A stretch of DNA of 64,000 nucleotides from Bifidobacterium angulatum DSM 20098 = JCM 7096 (GTDB lineage Bacteria; Actinomycetota; Actinomycetes; Actinomycetales; Bifidobacteriaceae). The stretch spans positions 682,001-746,000 of the forward strand of contig NZ_AP012322.1 in the NCBI RefSeq assembly GCF_001025155.1, given 5' to 3'. The notes beneath the pieces are model-generated. The model was not told the DNA's origin and made no database searches. It saw nothing but the letters and a program-made list of their open reading frames with translations. Of this stretch, positions 18,501 to 26,119 are shown piece after piece. The first letter of the stretch is position 1, and the number at the start of each line of letters is the position of its first letter. The position numbers and the translations under genes were made by a program.

Positions 18501-19113
18501 GATGCTGGGCCTGTATGTGTCCGACCATCCGCTGTCCGGTATGACGGCTGTGCTTGCCGGGTTGCGTGAGATGTCGATCGCGCATCTGATCGACAGGGCC
18601 AAGACCATGGGCGAGGGCCAGCAGGTGACCATCGCCGGTCTGGTCACCAACGTGGACCGCCGCGTGTCCAAGCGTGGCAATGCGTGGGCGATTGTGACCG
18701 TCGAGGATCTGGAAAGCTCGATTCAGTGCATGTTCTTCGGCAAGGTGTATGAGGCGGCGGCCGCCGAGCTTACCGTCGATCAGGTGGTGCAGATCCGGGG
18801 CATGGTGGAACTGCGCGACGAGACGGTGAGCATGCGCGCCACCGAAATGCAGGTGCCTACGTTGGAGGCGGCGGACGAACGGCCGGTGATCATTACCCTG
18901 CCGCAGGCTGCGCTGGATCGGCGGCATATGATGCAGCTGGGGCATGTGCTGACGAATCATCCGGGGTATTGCGAGGTGAAGCTTGCGGTTATGGATGCCA
19001 AAGGCAACGCCGAGGTGATGACGTTCGGCGACCGGTTCCGGGTGAAGCGTGACACCAGTTTGTTCGCCGAGATCAAGATCCTGTTCGGCCCAAGCTGCCT
19101 TCCCACCGCCTAG
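15559..19113 (+). CDS. dnaE: DNA polymerase III alpha subunit (replicative polymerase)
   Basis: 1184 residues, the normal DnaE length. N-terminal PHP domain (VHLHNHTHYSLLDGASK, GITDHGNMHGAYEMY), polymerase palm with PDIDVDFD at about 417-424 carrying catalytic aspartates, thumb and fingers, an (HhH) region and a C-terminal OB domain (VTIAGLVTNVDRRVSKRG). No exonuclease insertion, so it is DnaE not PolC. The ATG lacks a ribosome site at proper spacing and is preceded at 7 nt by TACATT, suggesting a leaderless message. It is flanked on both sides by palindromic repeats. Confidence 0.97.
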   Translation: MSDSGNFVHLHNHTHYSLLDGASKIPELAKYAADLSMPAVGITDHGNMHGAYEMYTNCVKVGVKPIIGIEAYVTPETARQDKSRVHWGTEAQRRDDVSGGGLITHLTLWAENDEGLVNLIKASSVANLEGRVQRYPRMDKEVLSTYSKGVICGSGCPSGIIQTRLALGQFDEALRAAGELQDIFGKDNFFIEIMDHGLTIENRNIPGLLEIAKKLDAPLLATNDSHYVHAEDAEAQDAMLCINSGSHLDDPNRFKFDGTGYYLKPAEEMREIFKEFPGACDNTLEIAERCNVMFDDHEDGAFMPQFDCPEGWDEASLFLKKVEEGLERRYDNNVPEEVSKQADYECGVICQMQFCGYFLVVADYIQWVKDHGIMVGPGRGSAAGSMVAYAMGITELDPLKHGLIFERFLNPERVSLPDIDVDFDPEGRLHVIDYCGEKYGRDKVAQCVIYGVIKTKQALKDSARIMGYDFAMGDKVTKALPPSKNGKDASLKEIFDPTSKHYAEAREFRELYESDPDAHKIIDKAKTIEGLIRQTGVHACATIMGSEPITDTSPLLQRVDNTVTTTFEYHTCETLGLVKMDFLGLSNLTVIQDTLKNIVANGKDPVDYTKIPLDDKETYQLLARGDTLGVFQLDSDGMRALLKSLKPDNFNDISALIALYRPGPMDMDSHNNYAKRKNGLQKIEPIHPELEEPLKQVLDETYGLIVYQEQVQSAARILAGYSLGKADVLRRAMGKKKPEVLAKEKIPFFQGMKEHGYSEEAAQAVWDVLVPFSGYAFNKAHSAAYGLISYWTAYLKTHYPVEFMAALLQGTKDNKDKTALYLGEARRMGIQVLSPDVNESVYAYSAVGDVVRFGLGAIRNVGDKAVADIIAEREGKRGKFVNFMDFVRRVPLSALNRRLVESLIKAGAFDSIDPNRRALYQIHETAIESVVGLKRKEAEGQFDLFSDMDDADEQDVMGDASVTVPDVEEWDKKTKLNFEREMLGLYVSDHPLSGMTAVLAGLREMSIAHLIDRAKTMGEGQQVTIAGLVTNVDRRVSKRGNAWAIVTVEDLESSIQCMFFGKVYEAAAAELTVDQVVQIRGMVELRDETVSMRATEMQVPTLEAADERPVIITLPQAALDRRHMMQLGHVLTNHPGYCEVKLAVMDAKGNAEVMTFGDRFRVKRDTSLFAEIKILFGPSCLPTA

Positions 19114-19125
19114 TTCAGCTCCTTG

Positions 19126-19239
19126 CAAACTACCGACGCTGGCACCCCTCTCAGCGTCGGTAGTTTGGGTTCTTCTCAAACTGTAGACGCTGACGGTGTT
19201 CTGAGCGTCGGTGGTTTGGGGTTCCTCAATCTGTCGATT
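19126..19239. repeat. Array of palindromic repeat units after dnaE
   Basis: Unit 1: perfect 16-bp arms CAAACTACCGACGCTG (19126-19141) and CAGCGTCGGTAGTTTG (19152-19167). Unit 2: CAAACTGTAGACGCT / AGCGTCGGTGGTTTG (19177-19217), imperfect. A third left arm, TCAATCTGTCGATTG, follows at about 19226. T-rich TTCTTCTC and TTCCTC link the units, so the first may terminate dnaE. Same family as 6.86 and 15.4 kb. Confidence 0.85.
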
Positions 19240-19258
19240 GTGTAGGAGGAACAGGGGC

Positions 19259-19457
19259 TTCCGTATGATGATCCGACCGTAGGCTTGGCTGCTGAGCCGT
19301 GAAGCGATAGATGCTTTTGTGGGGAAGCAAAGACGTCCGTATGGCATGTGAGACCGTAGGCTTGGCCGAACGGCCTTGAGTGTGTCGAACATGTCATACG
19401 GACGTCTGGTCATACCGGGGAATACCGGGGAATACCGGAATACAAAGCCCATGATAC
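19259..19457. repeat. Gene-free stretch with direct and inverted repeats (convergent gap after dnaE)
   Basis: Within the 418-bp gap between dnaE and the kinase gene, CCGTATG plus GACCGTAGGCTTGGC occurs twice about 77 bp apart (19261-19289 and 19337-19366). AGACGTCCGTATGGCATGT (19331-19349) and ACATGTCATACGGACGTCT (19389-19407) form a 19-bp inverted repeat with one mismatch around a GGCC hairpin. A decamer ATACCGGGGA is then repeated at 19413-19440. No coding region is convincing here. Confidence 0.75.
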
Positions 19458-19494
19458 GAAAACGCCCGCTGCGGAAGTTGCAACGGGCGTTTTC
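19458..19494. terminator. Bidirectional terminator between dnaE side and the sugar kinase
   Basis: GAAAACGCCCG (19458-19468) pairs perfectly with CGGGCGTTTTC (19484-19494); inner bases extend the stem with one mismatch. T-runs lie on both strands, so it can end the minus-strand kinase transcript. Confidence 0.8.
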
Positions 19495-19531
19495 GCGGAA
19501 AGAGGTGATGAAAAAGAAAGGAAGTGGGGGA

Positions 19532-20428
19532 TTACTTGCCGGCTGCGGCGAGGTAATCCGGGATCTGCTCCGGGTACTCCGGCCATGCGCCGTTCTGGGT
19601 GCATACGAAGGCGGAGGTGTTCACGGCCTTGCGGTGCGCTTCGACCAGGGAATCGCCCTGCAGGATGCGTGCGGTGAACGTGCCGGAGAAGGAGTCGCCT
19701 GCGCCAACGGTGTCGACTACTTCCACGCGCGCGGTGTCGACGGTGGAGGTTTCGCCCTTCTTGGAGATGATGGTGGAGTAGGCGGCGCCGGCGGTCAGGA
19801 TCACGTAGTCGAGGTCGAACTTGTCCATGAACCAGTGGCATGCGTCTTCACCGGAGGTGCCGCGGATGTCGAACATGTCGCGCAGGAGCAGGAGCTCTTC
19901 GTCGTTGATCTTGAATACGGTGGCGTAGCCGAGCAGTTCTTCGATGAGTTCCTTGGAGTAGTGGTCGCCGCGCAGGTTGATGTCGAAGAACTTCATTGCT
20001 TCGGGCTTGGCGTGCTTGAGCAGTTCGGTGATGGTGGCGTGGGATTCGGGGGAGCGCAGGGCCAGGGTGCCGTAGCAGATGGCGTCGGCCTGCTGCACGA
20101 TGTCGATGAGCTGACGGGTGTAGAGGATGTGGTCCCATGCAACGCCCTTGATGATGGTGTACTCCGGGATGCCGTTGCGCAGTTCGACTTCGACGGTGGA
20201 GGTGGGCCATGCGTTGCGTTGGATGACGGCGTGGATGCCTGCCTTGGCGGTTTCGGCCAGCAGTTCGTCGCCGAGTTCGTCTTCGCCGACGGCGCTGATG
20301 GAGTAGCCTTCGGCGCCGTTCTTCATGGCGTGGTAGGCGAAGTTGACGGGGGCGCCGCCTGCGCGCTTGCCGGTGGGGAGCATGTCCCAGAGCAGTTCGC
20401 CGAGGGAGAGCACGATTGGCTTGGTCAT
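19532..20428 (-). CDS. PfkB-family carbohydrate kinase, probable fructokinase
   Basis: 298-residue sugar kinase. PfkB signatures GGAPVNFAYH (N-terminal) and DTVGAGDSFSGTF (C-terminal, catalytic Asp) are intact, with a canonical SLGELLWDMLP start. The ribosome site GGAAGGAACCC precedes the ATG. It lies 40 bp downstream of the ROK regulator gene on the same strand and so is likely in one unit with it. Bifidobacterial fructokinases have this size and context; substrate is inferred from family, since ribokinases and others share the fold. Confidence 0.85.
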   Translation of the reverse strand: MTKPIVLSLGELLWDMLPTGKRAGGAPVNFAYHAMKNGAEGYSISAVGEDELGDELLAETAKAGIHAVIQRNAWPTSTVEVELRNGIPEYTIIKGVAWDHILYTRQLIDIVQQADAICYGTLALRSPESHATITELLKHAKPEAMKFFDINLRGDHYSKELIEELLGYATVFKINDEELLLLRDMFDIRGTSGEDACHWFMDKFDLDYVILTAGAAYSTIISKKGETSTVDTARVEVVDTVGAGDSFSGTFTARILQGDSLVEAHRKAVNTSAFVCTQNGAWPEYPEQIPDYLAAAGK

Positions 20429-20468
20429 GATGGGTTCCTTCCGTTGTGGTGGATTGTGGTGTTTTTCG

Positions 20469-21684
20469 CTAGTTGAAGCTGAAAAAATCTGATGGGTGGT
20501 CGAGCAGGTAGTTGATTGCCACGGCCGCTGCGCCTAGGACTGTGGCATCCGTGGGCATGGTGGTGAGCCGTATGGTGGTGGATTCGTAGATTTCCGGTAT
20601 GGCTCGTTGCCTGACGGTTCGTTTGATTTCGTCGAGTAGGGGTTGGCCTGCTTCGGAGACAATGTCTCCGATGACGATGGTGTGCGGGTTGAATGTGTTG
20701 AAGATGATGAGGCAGCCGTAGCCGATGTAGGTGCCGATGGTGCGGATCATGGCGAGTGCTGCTTCGTCGCCGTGGTGTGCGAGTGCGAAGAGTGCGCGGC
20801 ATGCTTCGGTGTGGCTCATACTGTCTGCGCCGTTGACGATGGTGCCGTTGTCGATGAGCATTTGGTGGATGGCTGGGGTGGAGCAGTAGCATTCCAGACA
20901 GCCGATGTTGCCGCAGTCGCAGGGTTTGCCGTTGACGTCGATGGAGACGTGGCCGATTTCGGTGGCGGTGCCGAGGGCGCCGTTGATGATGCGTCCGTGG
21001 TCGATGACGCCGAGGCCTACGCCTTCGCCGACGAGGTAGTAGGCGAGGTTGGGTTCGCCGTTGCTGTTGGGGTCGAAGAGGGAGTTGGCGAGTACGCCTG
21101 CGCGGGCGTCTTGTTCGATGAAGACGGGGACGGTGAAGCTGTTGGCGAATTCGTCGATGAAGTTGATGGCGCGCCAGCCTTGCATGGAGGATACGACGGC
21201 GGTGTGGCCGTTGTTGCGCAGGTAGGGGCCGGGGACGGCCATGCCGATGGCCACGATGGTGGGGTCTTCGTGCAGGAGCTGTTCGATGGTGCTGTGCACG
21301 GTGGCGATGGTTTCGCCGATGGTGTCGTTTGATACGTAGGGGAGTGTGGTGAGGCTGGATTGGTTGCCGGTGAGGTCGAAGACGCCGATTTGTACGAGGG
21401 AGCGTGCGAATTTGACGCCGATGACGTGGAAGTGTGCTGTGTCGAGTGCCAGGCCGATGGAGCGACGGTTTTTCTTGCCGTCGAGGTCGCCGGTTTCTTC
21501 GATGGCGTGCGCTTCGATGAGTTGTGCGGTGATTTTTGGTGATGGCTGCTGGGGTGAGGCCGAGGGCTGTGGCGATTTGCGCGCGTGAGCTGACGCCGTT
21601 GCGGTAGAGGTGTCGCATGATGCGGGAGCGGTTGGTTTCGGCGATTCCTGCCTGTGATGCTGCGTTGATGGTGGGGCTTGCCAT
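20469..21684 (-). pseudogene. ROK-family transcriptional regulator split by a +1 frameshift in an A5 run
   Basis: The start at 21684 has a perfect AGGAGG 8 nt upstream and opens a winged-helix N-terminus (MASPTINAASQAGIAETNR, then SRAQIATALGLTPAAITK). At 21533-21537 a run of five A on the coding strand shifts the frame: four A would give LTPAAITKITAQLIEAH and continue into the intact ROK domain, which holds the zinc motif CDCGNIGCLECYC and EIGHVSID. In the frame of the start codon, translation would run on as meaningless Arg/His-rich sequence until 20425. Both halves are otherwise well preserved. The shift could be a sequencing error, a recent mutation, or a slippage site. The normal protein would be a sugar-responsive repressor, probably of itself and the kinase. 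Confidence 0.85.
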
Positions 21685-21738
21685 GGCTGACACCTCCTTG
21701 AGTCTGTTCTCTCATCCTTGAATCTGAACTTGATTAAG

Positions 21739-21767
21739 ATATTAACGCAGTTAATACAAAGATGCAA
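21739..21767 (-). promoter_or_regulatory. Promoter and palindromic operator of the ROK regulator gene
   Basis: On the minus strand TTGCAT (21767-21762), a 17-bp spacer and TAATAT (21744-21739) form a good promoter. The perfect palindrome TATTAAC-GCA-GTTAATA (21740-21756) overlaps the -10 and spacer, which fits autorepression by the ROK protein. Confidence 0.68.
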
Positions 21768-21894
21768 GCCATACCCGCATGGCGTGTCGCTGGTCGGCGG
21801 CGGCAATGCCGCTCCGATGGCGTCGTTTCATATTGTGGACGCTTCGTCAATGATGGCATATCGCGTCAAAACGTTGCAATGCCTTATAATCCGG

Positions 21895-21900
21895 CCGATT
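21895..21900 (+). promoter_or_regulatory. Perfect -10 TATAAT of the peptide transporter operon
   Basis: TATAAT at 21895-21900 lies about 110 bp before the binding-protein ATG. No matching -35 is seen. The 326-bp divergent gap (21685-22010) holds this, the ROK promoter/operator and no other gene. Confidence 0.5.
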
Positions 21901-22010
21901 CCCGGCAGGCGTTCTCTTCAGGTGAAACGGCAAAGAAACATTAGGTGGTTACGTTAGCCCACAGCCTGCGCCATTTAGGGCGGCGCGGGAGATAGAGAGA
22001 GGTATCCCTC

Positions 22011-23630
22011 ATGAATGCTAAGAAGATTATGGCTGCCGCCGTATCCGTGGCCGCCATCGCATCGCTTGCCGCATGCGGCGGCGTAAAGGACGATGCCACG
22101 GCAGGCAATGCCATCACCATCGGCACTACCGACAAGATCACCAGCCTTGATCCGGCAGGCTCCTACGACAACGGCTCCTACGCCGCGCAGATTCAGGTAT
22201 TCCCGTTCCTGTACGCACAGGACTACAACACTTCCGAGCTGAGCGCCGATATCGCCGCCGACGACGGCACCTGGAACTCCGACGGCACCCAGTTCACCGT
22301 CAAGCTGAAGTCCGGTCTGAAATTCGCCAACGGCCACGACCTGACCTCCTCCGATGTGAAGTTCTCCTTCGACCGCGTCAAGAAGATCAACGACGAGAAC
22401 GGTCCGTCATCGCTGCTCGCCAACATCACCGACGTCAAGGCCAAGGACGACACCACCGTGGTGTTCACCGATTCCGTGCCGTACGACGTCACCCTCAAGC
22501 AGGTGCTGTCCTCCCCGGCAGGCCCGATCGTCGATGAGGAGTCCTTCTCCGACAGCAAGCTGACCGACGCCGACACCATCGTCAAGGACAACGCCTTCGC
22601 CGGTCCGTACAAGCTGACCTCCTTCAAGCTCAACGAGGCCCTGGCCTATGCCAAGAACGACTCCTACAAGGGTCTGACCCCGGCCAAGAACGATGCCGTG
22701 CAGGTCAAGTACTATGCCGACGCGTCCAACCTGAAGATGGCCGTGCAGCAGGGGCAGATCGACGTGGCCTACCGTTCCCTGACCCCGACCGACATCTCCG
22801 ACCTGTCCAAGGACAAGAAGGTCAAGGTCGTCACCGGCCCGGGCGGCGAAGAGCGCTTCCTCACCTTCAACTTCAGGATCCAGCCCTACGGCGAGAAGAC
22901 CAGCGAACCGAACGCAGCCAAGGCCAAGGCCGTGCGCCAGGCCGTCGCCAACCTCATCGACCGCGACGAGCTGGCCTCCAAGGTCTACAAGAACACCTAC
23001 ACCCCGATGTACTCCTTCATCCCGGACGGCCTGACCTCCCACTCCGACACCCTGAAGAGCGCCTATGGCGACGGCAACGGCAAGCCCAGCACCGACAAGG
23101 CCAAGAAGGTTCTCTCCGACGCCGGCGTGAAGACCCCGGTCGACCTCAAGCTGCAGTACAACCCGGATCACTACGGCTCCAGCTCCGCCGACGAGTACGC
23201 CGCCATCAAGTCCCAGCTGGAATCCAGCGGCCTGTTCAAGGTCGATCTGCAGTCCACCGAATGGACCCAGTTCAACAAGGACCGTGTGGTCACCGAGGAT
23301 TCCGACGGCTCCTACCCGGTCTACCAGCTCGGCTGGTTCCCGGACTACTCCGACCCGGACAACTATCTGTCCCCGTTCTTCCGTGACGGCAACTTCGTCA
23401 ACAACGGCTACTCCAACAAGGAGATCAACGATCTGATCGTCAAGCAGGCCGGCGAGAAGGACGAGTCCGTCCGCGAGAACCTCCTGAAGGAGATTCAGGA
23501 GAAGGAAACCGACGACCTGTCCACCATCCCGCTGCTGCAGGGTGCGCAGACCGCCGTGACCGGCACCAGCGTGAAGGGCGTTGTGCTCGACGCATCTTTC
23601 CGCTTCCGCTACGCCTCCATCACCAAGTGA
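22011..23630 (+). CDS. Peptide/nickel-type ABC transporter substrate-binding lipoprotein (family 5)
   Basis: 539 residues. Signal peptide with lipobox LAAC (Cys22), then the extracytoplasmic binding fold: SLDPAGSYDNGSYAAQI, the family 5 segment WNSDGTQFTVKLKSGLKFANG with DVKFSFDRV, and the C-terminal YPVYQLGWFPDYSDPDNYLSPF. It delivers substrate, most likely oligopeptides, to the permeases encoded just downstream. Codon use is strongly biased to C/G-ending codons, a sign of high expression. Two hairpins after its stop probably protect its message or reduce read-through. Substrate is not determined by sequence. Confidence 0.93.
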   Translation: MNAKKIMAAAVSVAAIASLAACGGVKDDATAGNAITIGTTDKITSLDPAGSYDNGSYAAQIQVFPFLYAQDYNTSELSADIAADDGTWNSDGTQFTVKLKSGLKFANGHDLTSSDVKFSFDRVKKINDENGPSSLLANITDVKAKDDTTVVFTDSVPYDVTLKQVLSSPAGPIVDEESFSDSKLTDADTIVKDNAFAGPYKLTSFKLNEALAYAKNDSYKGLTPAKNDAVQVKYYADASNLKMAVQQGQIDVAYRSLTPTDISDLSKDKKVKVVTGPGGEERFLTFNFRIQPYGEKTSEPNAAKAKAVRQAVANLIDRDELASKVYKNTYTPMYSFIPDGLTSHSDTLKSAYGDGNGKPSTDKAKKVLSDAGVKTPVDLKLQYNPDHYGSSSADEYAAIKSQLESSGLFKVDLQSTEWTQFNKDRVVTEDSDGSYPVYQLGWFPDYSDPDNYLSPFFRDGNFVNNGYSNKEINDLIVKQAGEKDESVRENLLKEIQEKETDDLSTIPLLQGAQTAVTGTSVKGVVLDASFRFRYASITK

Positions 23631-23636
23631 TCGAAC

Positions 23637-23772
23637 GGCTTCGCCCGGTCAAGCCGGGCGAAGCCATATTCCAAGCGGATGCCGTGGTGTCCCCGCAGGG
23701 TTCTGCGCCACAGCCCGCTGCCAGCGAAGCGAATGCTGGGAGACGAACAGCCTCTGCCCGTCTCCCAGCATT
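23637..23772 (+). promoter_or_regulatory. Two intercistronic hairpins between binding-protein and permease genes
   Basis: GGCTTCGCCCGG/CCGGGCGAAGCC (23637-23665, 12-bp perfect stem) and AATGCTGGGAGACG/CGTCTCCCAGCATT (23732-23772, 14-bp perfect stem). Neither has a strong T-run. Such structures commonly raise binding-protein output relative to membrane subunits. Confidence 0.7.
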
Positions 23773-23833
23773 GTCGTAATCGCATCAACACATCGCACAA
23801 TCCAATATTGGCCCTACATAAAGGAGCTTGAGC

Positions 23834-24928
23834 GTGTCAGCTACAGCAGCTCCGGCAACTGCCGACCAGGCAGGCAAGCCGAAAGAAGCCAAAAAGAACC
23901 GATTGTCAGGCGGATTCTTCCGTTTCGTCCTGACCAGGTTCCTGCTTATCATCCCAACCGTTTTCATTCTCGTCACCGTGGTGTTCTTCGTGATGCGCGC
24001 CACCGGCGACCCCATCTCCGCCGCGCTCGGCGGCCGACTCACCCCGCAGGAGCTGCAGGCGCGCATTCACGCGGCCGGCTACGACAAGCCGCTTATCGTG
24101 CAATACTTCGAGTATCTGGGCAATCTGCTGCACGGCGATCTCGGCACCACCATGACCGACAACCAGCCGGTCGTCTCCATTCTGGCGCGCTATGGCTCCG
24201 CCACCTTCGAACTGGCGTTCCTGGCGCTTATCGTGGCGCTTGTCGTCGGCATCGGGCTGGGTCGAGTCGCCGCCCGCAGGCGCGACCATGCCGCCGACGC
24301 CGGCATCCGTACCTTCGCCATCCTGTGCTACGCCACCCCGGTGTTCTTCCTTGGCCTGATCTTGAAGCTCATCTTCGCCATCTGGCTTAATGCGTTGCCC
24401 GCCTCCGGTCGTTCCTCGCTGGCCACCGAGATGCAGTTCTCCCGACTGGTTTCCCCCACGGGCTTCTACATCATCGATGCGCTGCAGCTCGGCGACATGA
24501 ACGTGCTCGCCGACGTGCTGCGCCACGCGGTACTGCCGGCCTTGGCCCTGGGCCTGCTGACCGCAGGCGTGTTCATCCGCTTGGTACGCACCAACGTGAT
24601 TTCCACCTTCAACTCCGGGTATGTGGAGGCCGCGCGATCCCGTGGCGTGTCCGAGAAGCGTCTGCTCAACAAGCATGCGTGGCGTCCGGCGCTTATCCCG
24701 ATCATCACCGTGATGGGCATGCAGATCGCCATGATGCTCGCCGGCGCGGTGCTCACGGAAACCACCTTCGAATGGAAGGGGCTGGGCTTCATGCTGTCGC
24801 AGTACCTCAAGGCGCGTGACTTCGTGGCCGTGCAGGGCATCGTGATCCTCATCGCCATCATCGTGGCCGTCGTCAACTTCATCGTCGACGTGATCGCCGC
24901 GCTCATCGACCCGAGAGTGAGGTACTGA
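23834..24928 (+). CDS. Peptide ABC transporter permease, DppB/OppB type
   Basis: 364-residue inner-membrane permease with six hydrophobic segments. GTG at 23834 is chosen because AAGGAG lies 7 nt upstream; the TTG at 23828 would be too close to it. The first segment (FVLTRFLLIIPTVFILVTVVFFVMRATGDP) is typical of the DppB family, and the EAA loop YVEAARSRGVSEKRLLNKHAWRPALIPIITV, the ATPase contact, is clear. An N-terminal Ala/Lys-rich extension of about 30 residues precedes the first helix. Confidence 0.93.
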   Translation: MSATAAPATADQAGKPKEAKKNRLSGGFFRFVLTRFLLIIPTVFILVTVVFFVMRATGDPISAALGGRLTPQELQARIHAAGYDKPLIVQYFEYLGNLLHGDLGTTMTDNQPVVSILARYGSATFELAFLALIVALVVGIGLGRVAARRRDHAADAGIRTFAILCYATPVFFLGLILKLIFAIWLNALPASGRSSLATEMQFSRLVSPTGFYIIDALQLGDMNVLADVLRHAVLPALALGLLTAGVFIRLVRTNVISTFNSGYVEAARSRGVSEKRLLNKHAWRPALIPIITVMGMQIAMMLAGAVLTETTFEWKGLGFMLSQYLKARDFVAVQGIVILIAIIVAVVNFIVDVIAALIDPRVRY

Positions 24929-24929
24929 C

Positions 24930-26114
24930 ATGGCTCAGGCAAATGCAACCAAAACCGCCATCTCCGGCGACGAACGCCTCGGGAATCTCCGGCTGCGCAG
25001 AAAGTCGGCCTGGGCGAAGCTGCCGATCGTCAAACAGCTGCGTGTCGCGGTCGGCTGGCAGAAGGGCATGCTCGTCACTGGTCTGGTGCTGTGCGCGTTC
25101 TTCCTGATCGTCGCGCTGTTCGCGCCGGTCATCGCCCCTTACGGGCATGCGCAGATCAAGGACGCCAGCGGCTCGTTCCCCGCGCAGGCGGCACCTTCGG
25201 CCAAGCACATCTGGGGCACCACGGCCGGCGGCTTCGACGTGTTCAGCCGTGTGGTCTGGGGTACCAGAACCGCCATCATCGCCATCATCGTGGCCGTGCT
25301 GCTGTCCATCTTCGCCGGCGTGCTGCTCGGCCTGGTATCCGGCTACTTCGGCGGCTGGGTTGATCGCGTGCTGGTGATGATCGCCGACGCCATCTACTCC
25401 TTCCCGTCGCTGCTGCTCGCCATCCTTATGGCCATCATGATCTCCCACGGCCAGTCGGGGCTGTGGAGCGGCATCCTCGCTTCGGGCATCTCCATCACCG
25501 TGGTGTACATTCCGCAGTATTTCCGTACAATCCGCGCCGAAGTGATCCGCATCAAGGAATCCGCGTACATCGAATCCGCCCGTGTGGTGGGCGCCTCCAC
25601 ATGGCGCATCATGACCAAGCATCTGTTCAAGAACTCCACACGAACCCTGCCTGTGATCCTGACGCTGAACTCGTCCGAAGCCATCCTGACGCTGGCCGGC
25701 CTGGGCTTCCTGGGCTTCGGCATCGAACCGACCGCGGCCGCCGAATGGGGCTACGATCTCAACCGTTCCGTGTCCGACGTGACGGCAGGCATCTGGTGGA
25801 CCGCCGTGTTCCCGGGCCTGGCCATCGTGCTTGTCGTGCTCGGCATCACGCTGGTCGGCGAATCGCTCAACGATCTTGCCGATCCGCGCCTGCGCGCACG
25901 CAAGTCCGCGGGCGAGGTCGTCGGCTCGATCGAAGACACCTCCGTCGACAAGAAGGAAAACATTTCCGCACGCAACGAGGTCATCGCCGAACTGGACGCG
26001 GCCGGCAACCCGATCGCGGCAAAGCCGGTGGCGACCGTCACCGACCTTGACGAGGCGTTCCGTGCTTCGGAATGGACCGGCGAAGGCGATACGGGCAACA
26101 GGGGAGAGGAGTGA
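24930..26114 (+). CDS. Peptide ABC transporter permease, DppC/OppC type
   Basis: 394-residue partner permease. A cytoplasmic N-terminus of about 45 residues, then MLVTGLVLCAFFLIVALFAPVIAPYG, the family N-terminal OppC segment; EAA loop YIESARVVGASTWRIMTKHLFKNSTRTLPV; and about six hydrophobic segments. A hydrophilic tail of some 75 residues after the last helix is longer than usual. It begins 1 bp after the DppB gene and its stop is next to the ATPase gene, so the four genes form one operon. Confidence 0.93.
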   Translation: MAQANATKTAISGDERLGNLRLRRKSAWAKLPIVKQLRVAVGWQKGMLVTGLVLCAFFLIVALFAPVIAPYGHAQIKDASGSFPAQAAPSAKHIWGTTAGGFDVFSRVVWGTRTAIIAIIVAVLLSIFAGVLLGLVSGYFGGWVDRVLVMIADAIYSFPSLLLAILMAIMISHGQSGLWSGILASGISITVVYIPQYFRTIRAEVIRIKESAYIESARVVGASTWRIMTKHLFKNSTRTLPVILTLNSSEAILTLAGLGFLGFGIEPTAAAEWGYDLNRSVSDVTAGIWWTAVFPGLAIVLVVLGITLVGESLNDLADPRLRARKSAGEVVGSIEDTSVDKKENISARNEVIAELDAAGNPIAAKPVATVTDLDEAFRASEWTGEGDTGNRGEE

Positions 26115-26119
26115 ACGCC

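Noticed and set aside
19126..19239. Possible CRISPR array after dnaE
   Set aside because: Units are palindromic stem-loops with different stems and no regular spacers or cas genes nearby.
15550..19452. Minus-strand open frame of about 1300 codons opposite dnaE
   Set aside because: It mirrors dnaE codon positions, has His/Arg-rich low-information translation, no ribosome site and no family motif; it is a by-product of GC-rich third positions.
20425..21693. A genuine Arg/His-rich protein in the frame of the ROK start codon
   Set aside because: After the A5 run the frame gives repetitive basic sequence, whereas the other frame gives a complete ROK domain; a frameshift explains both.
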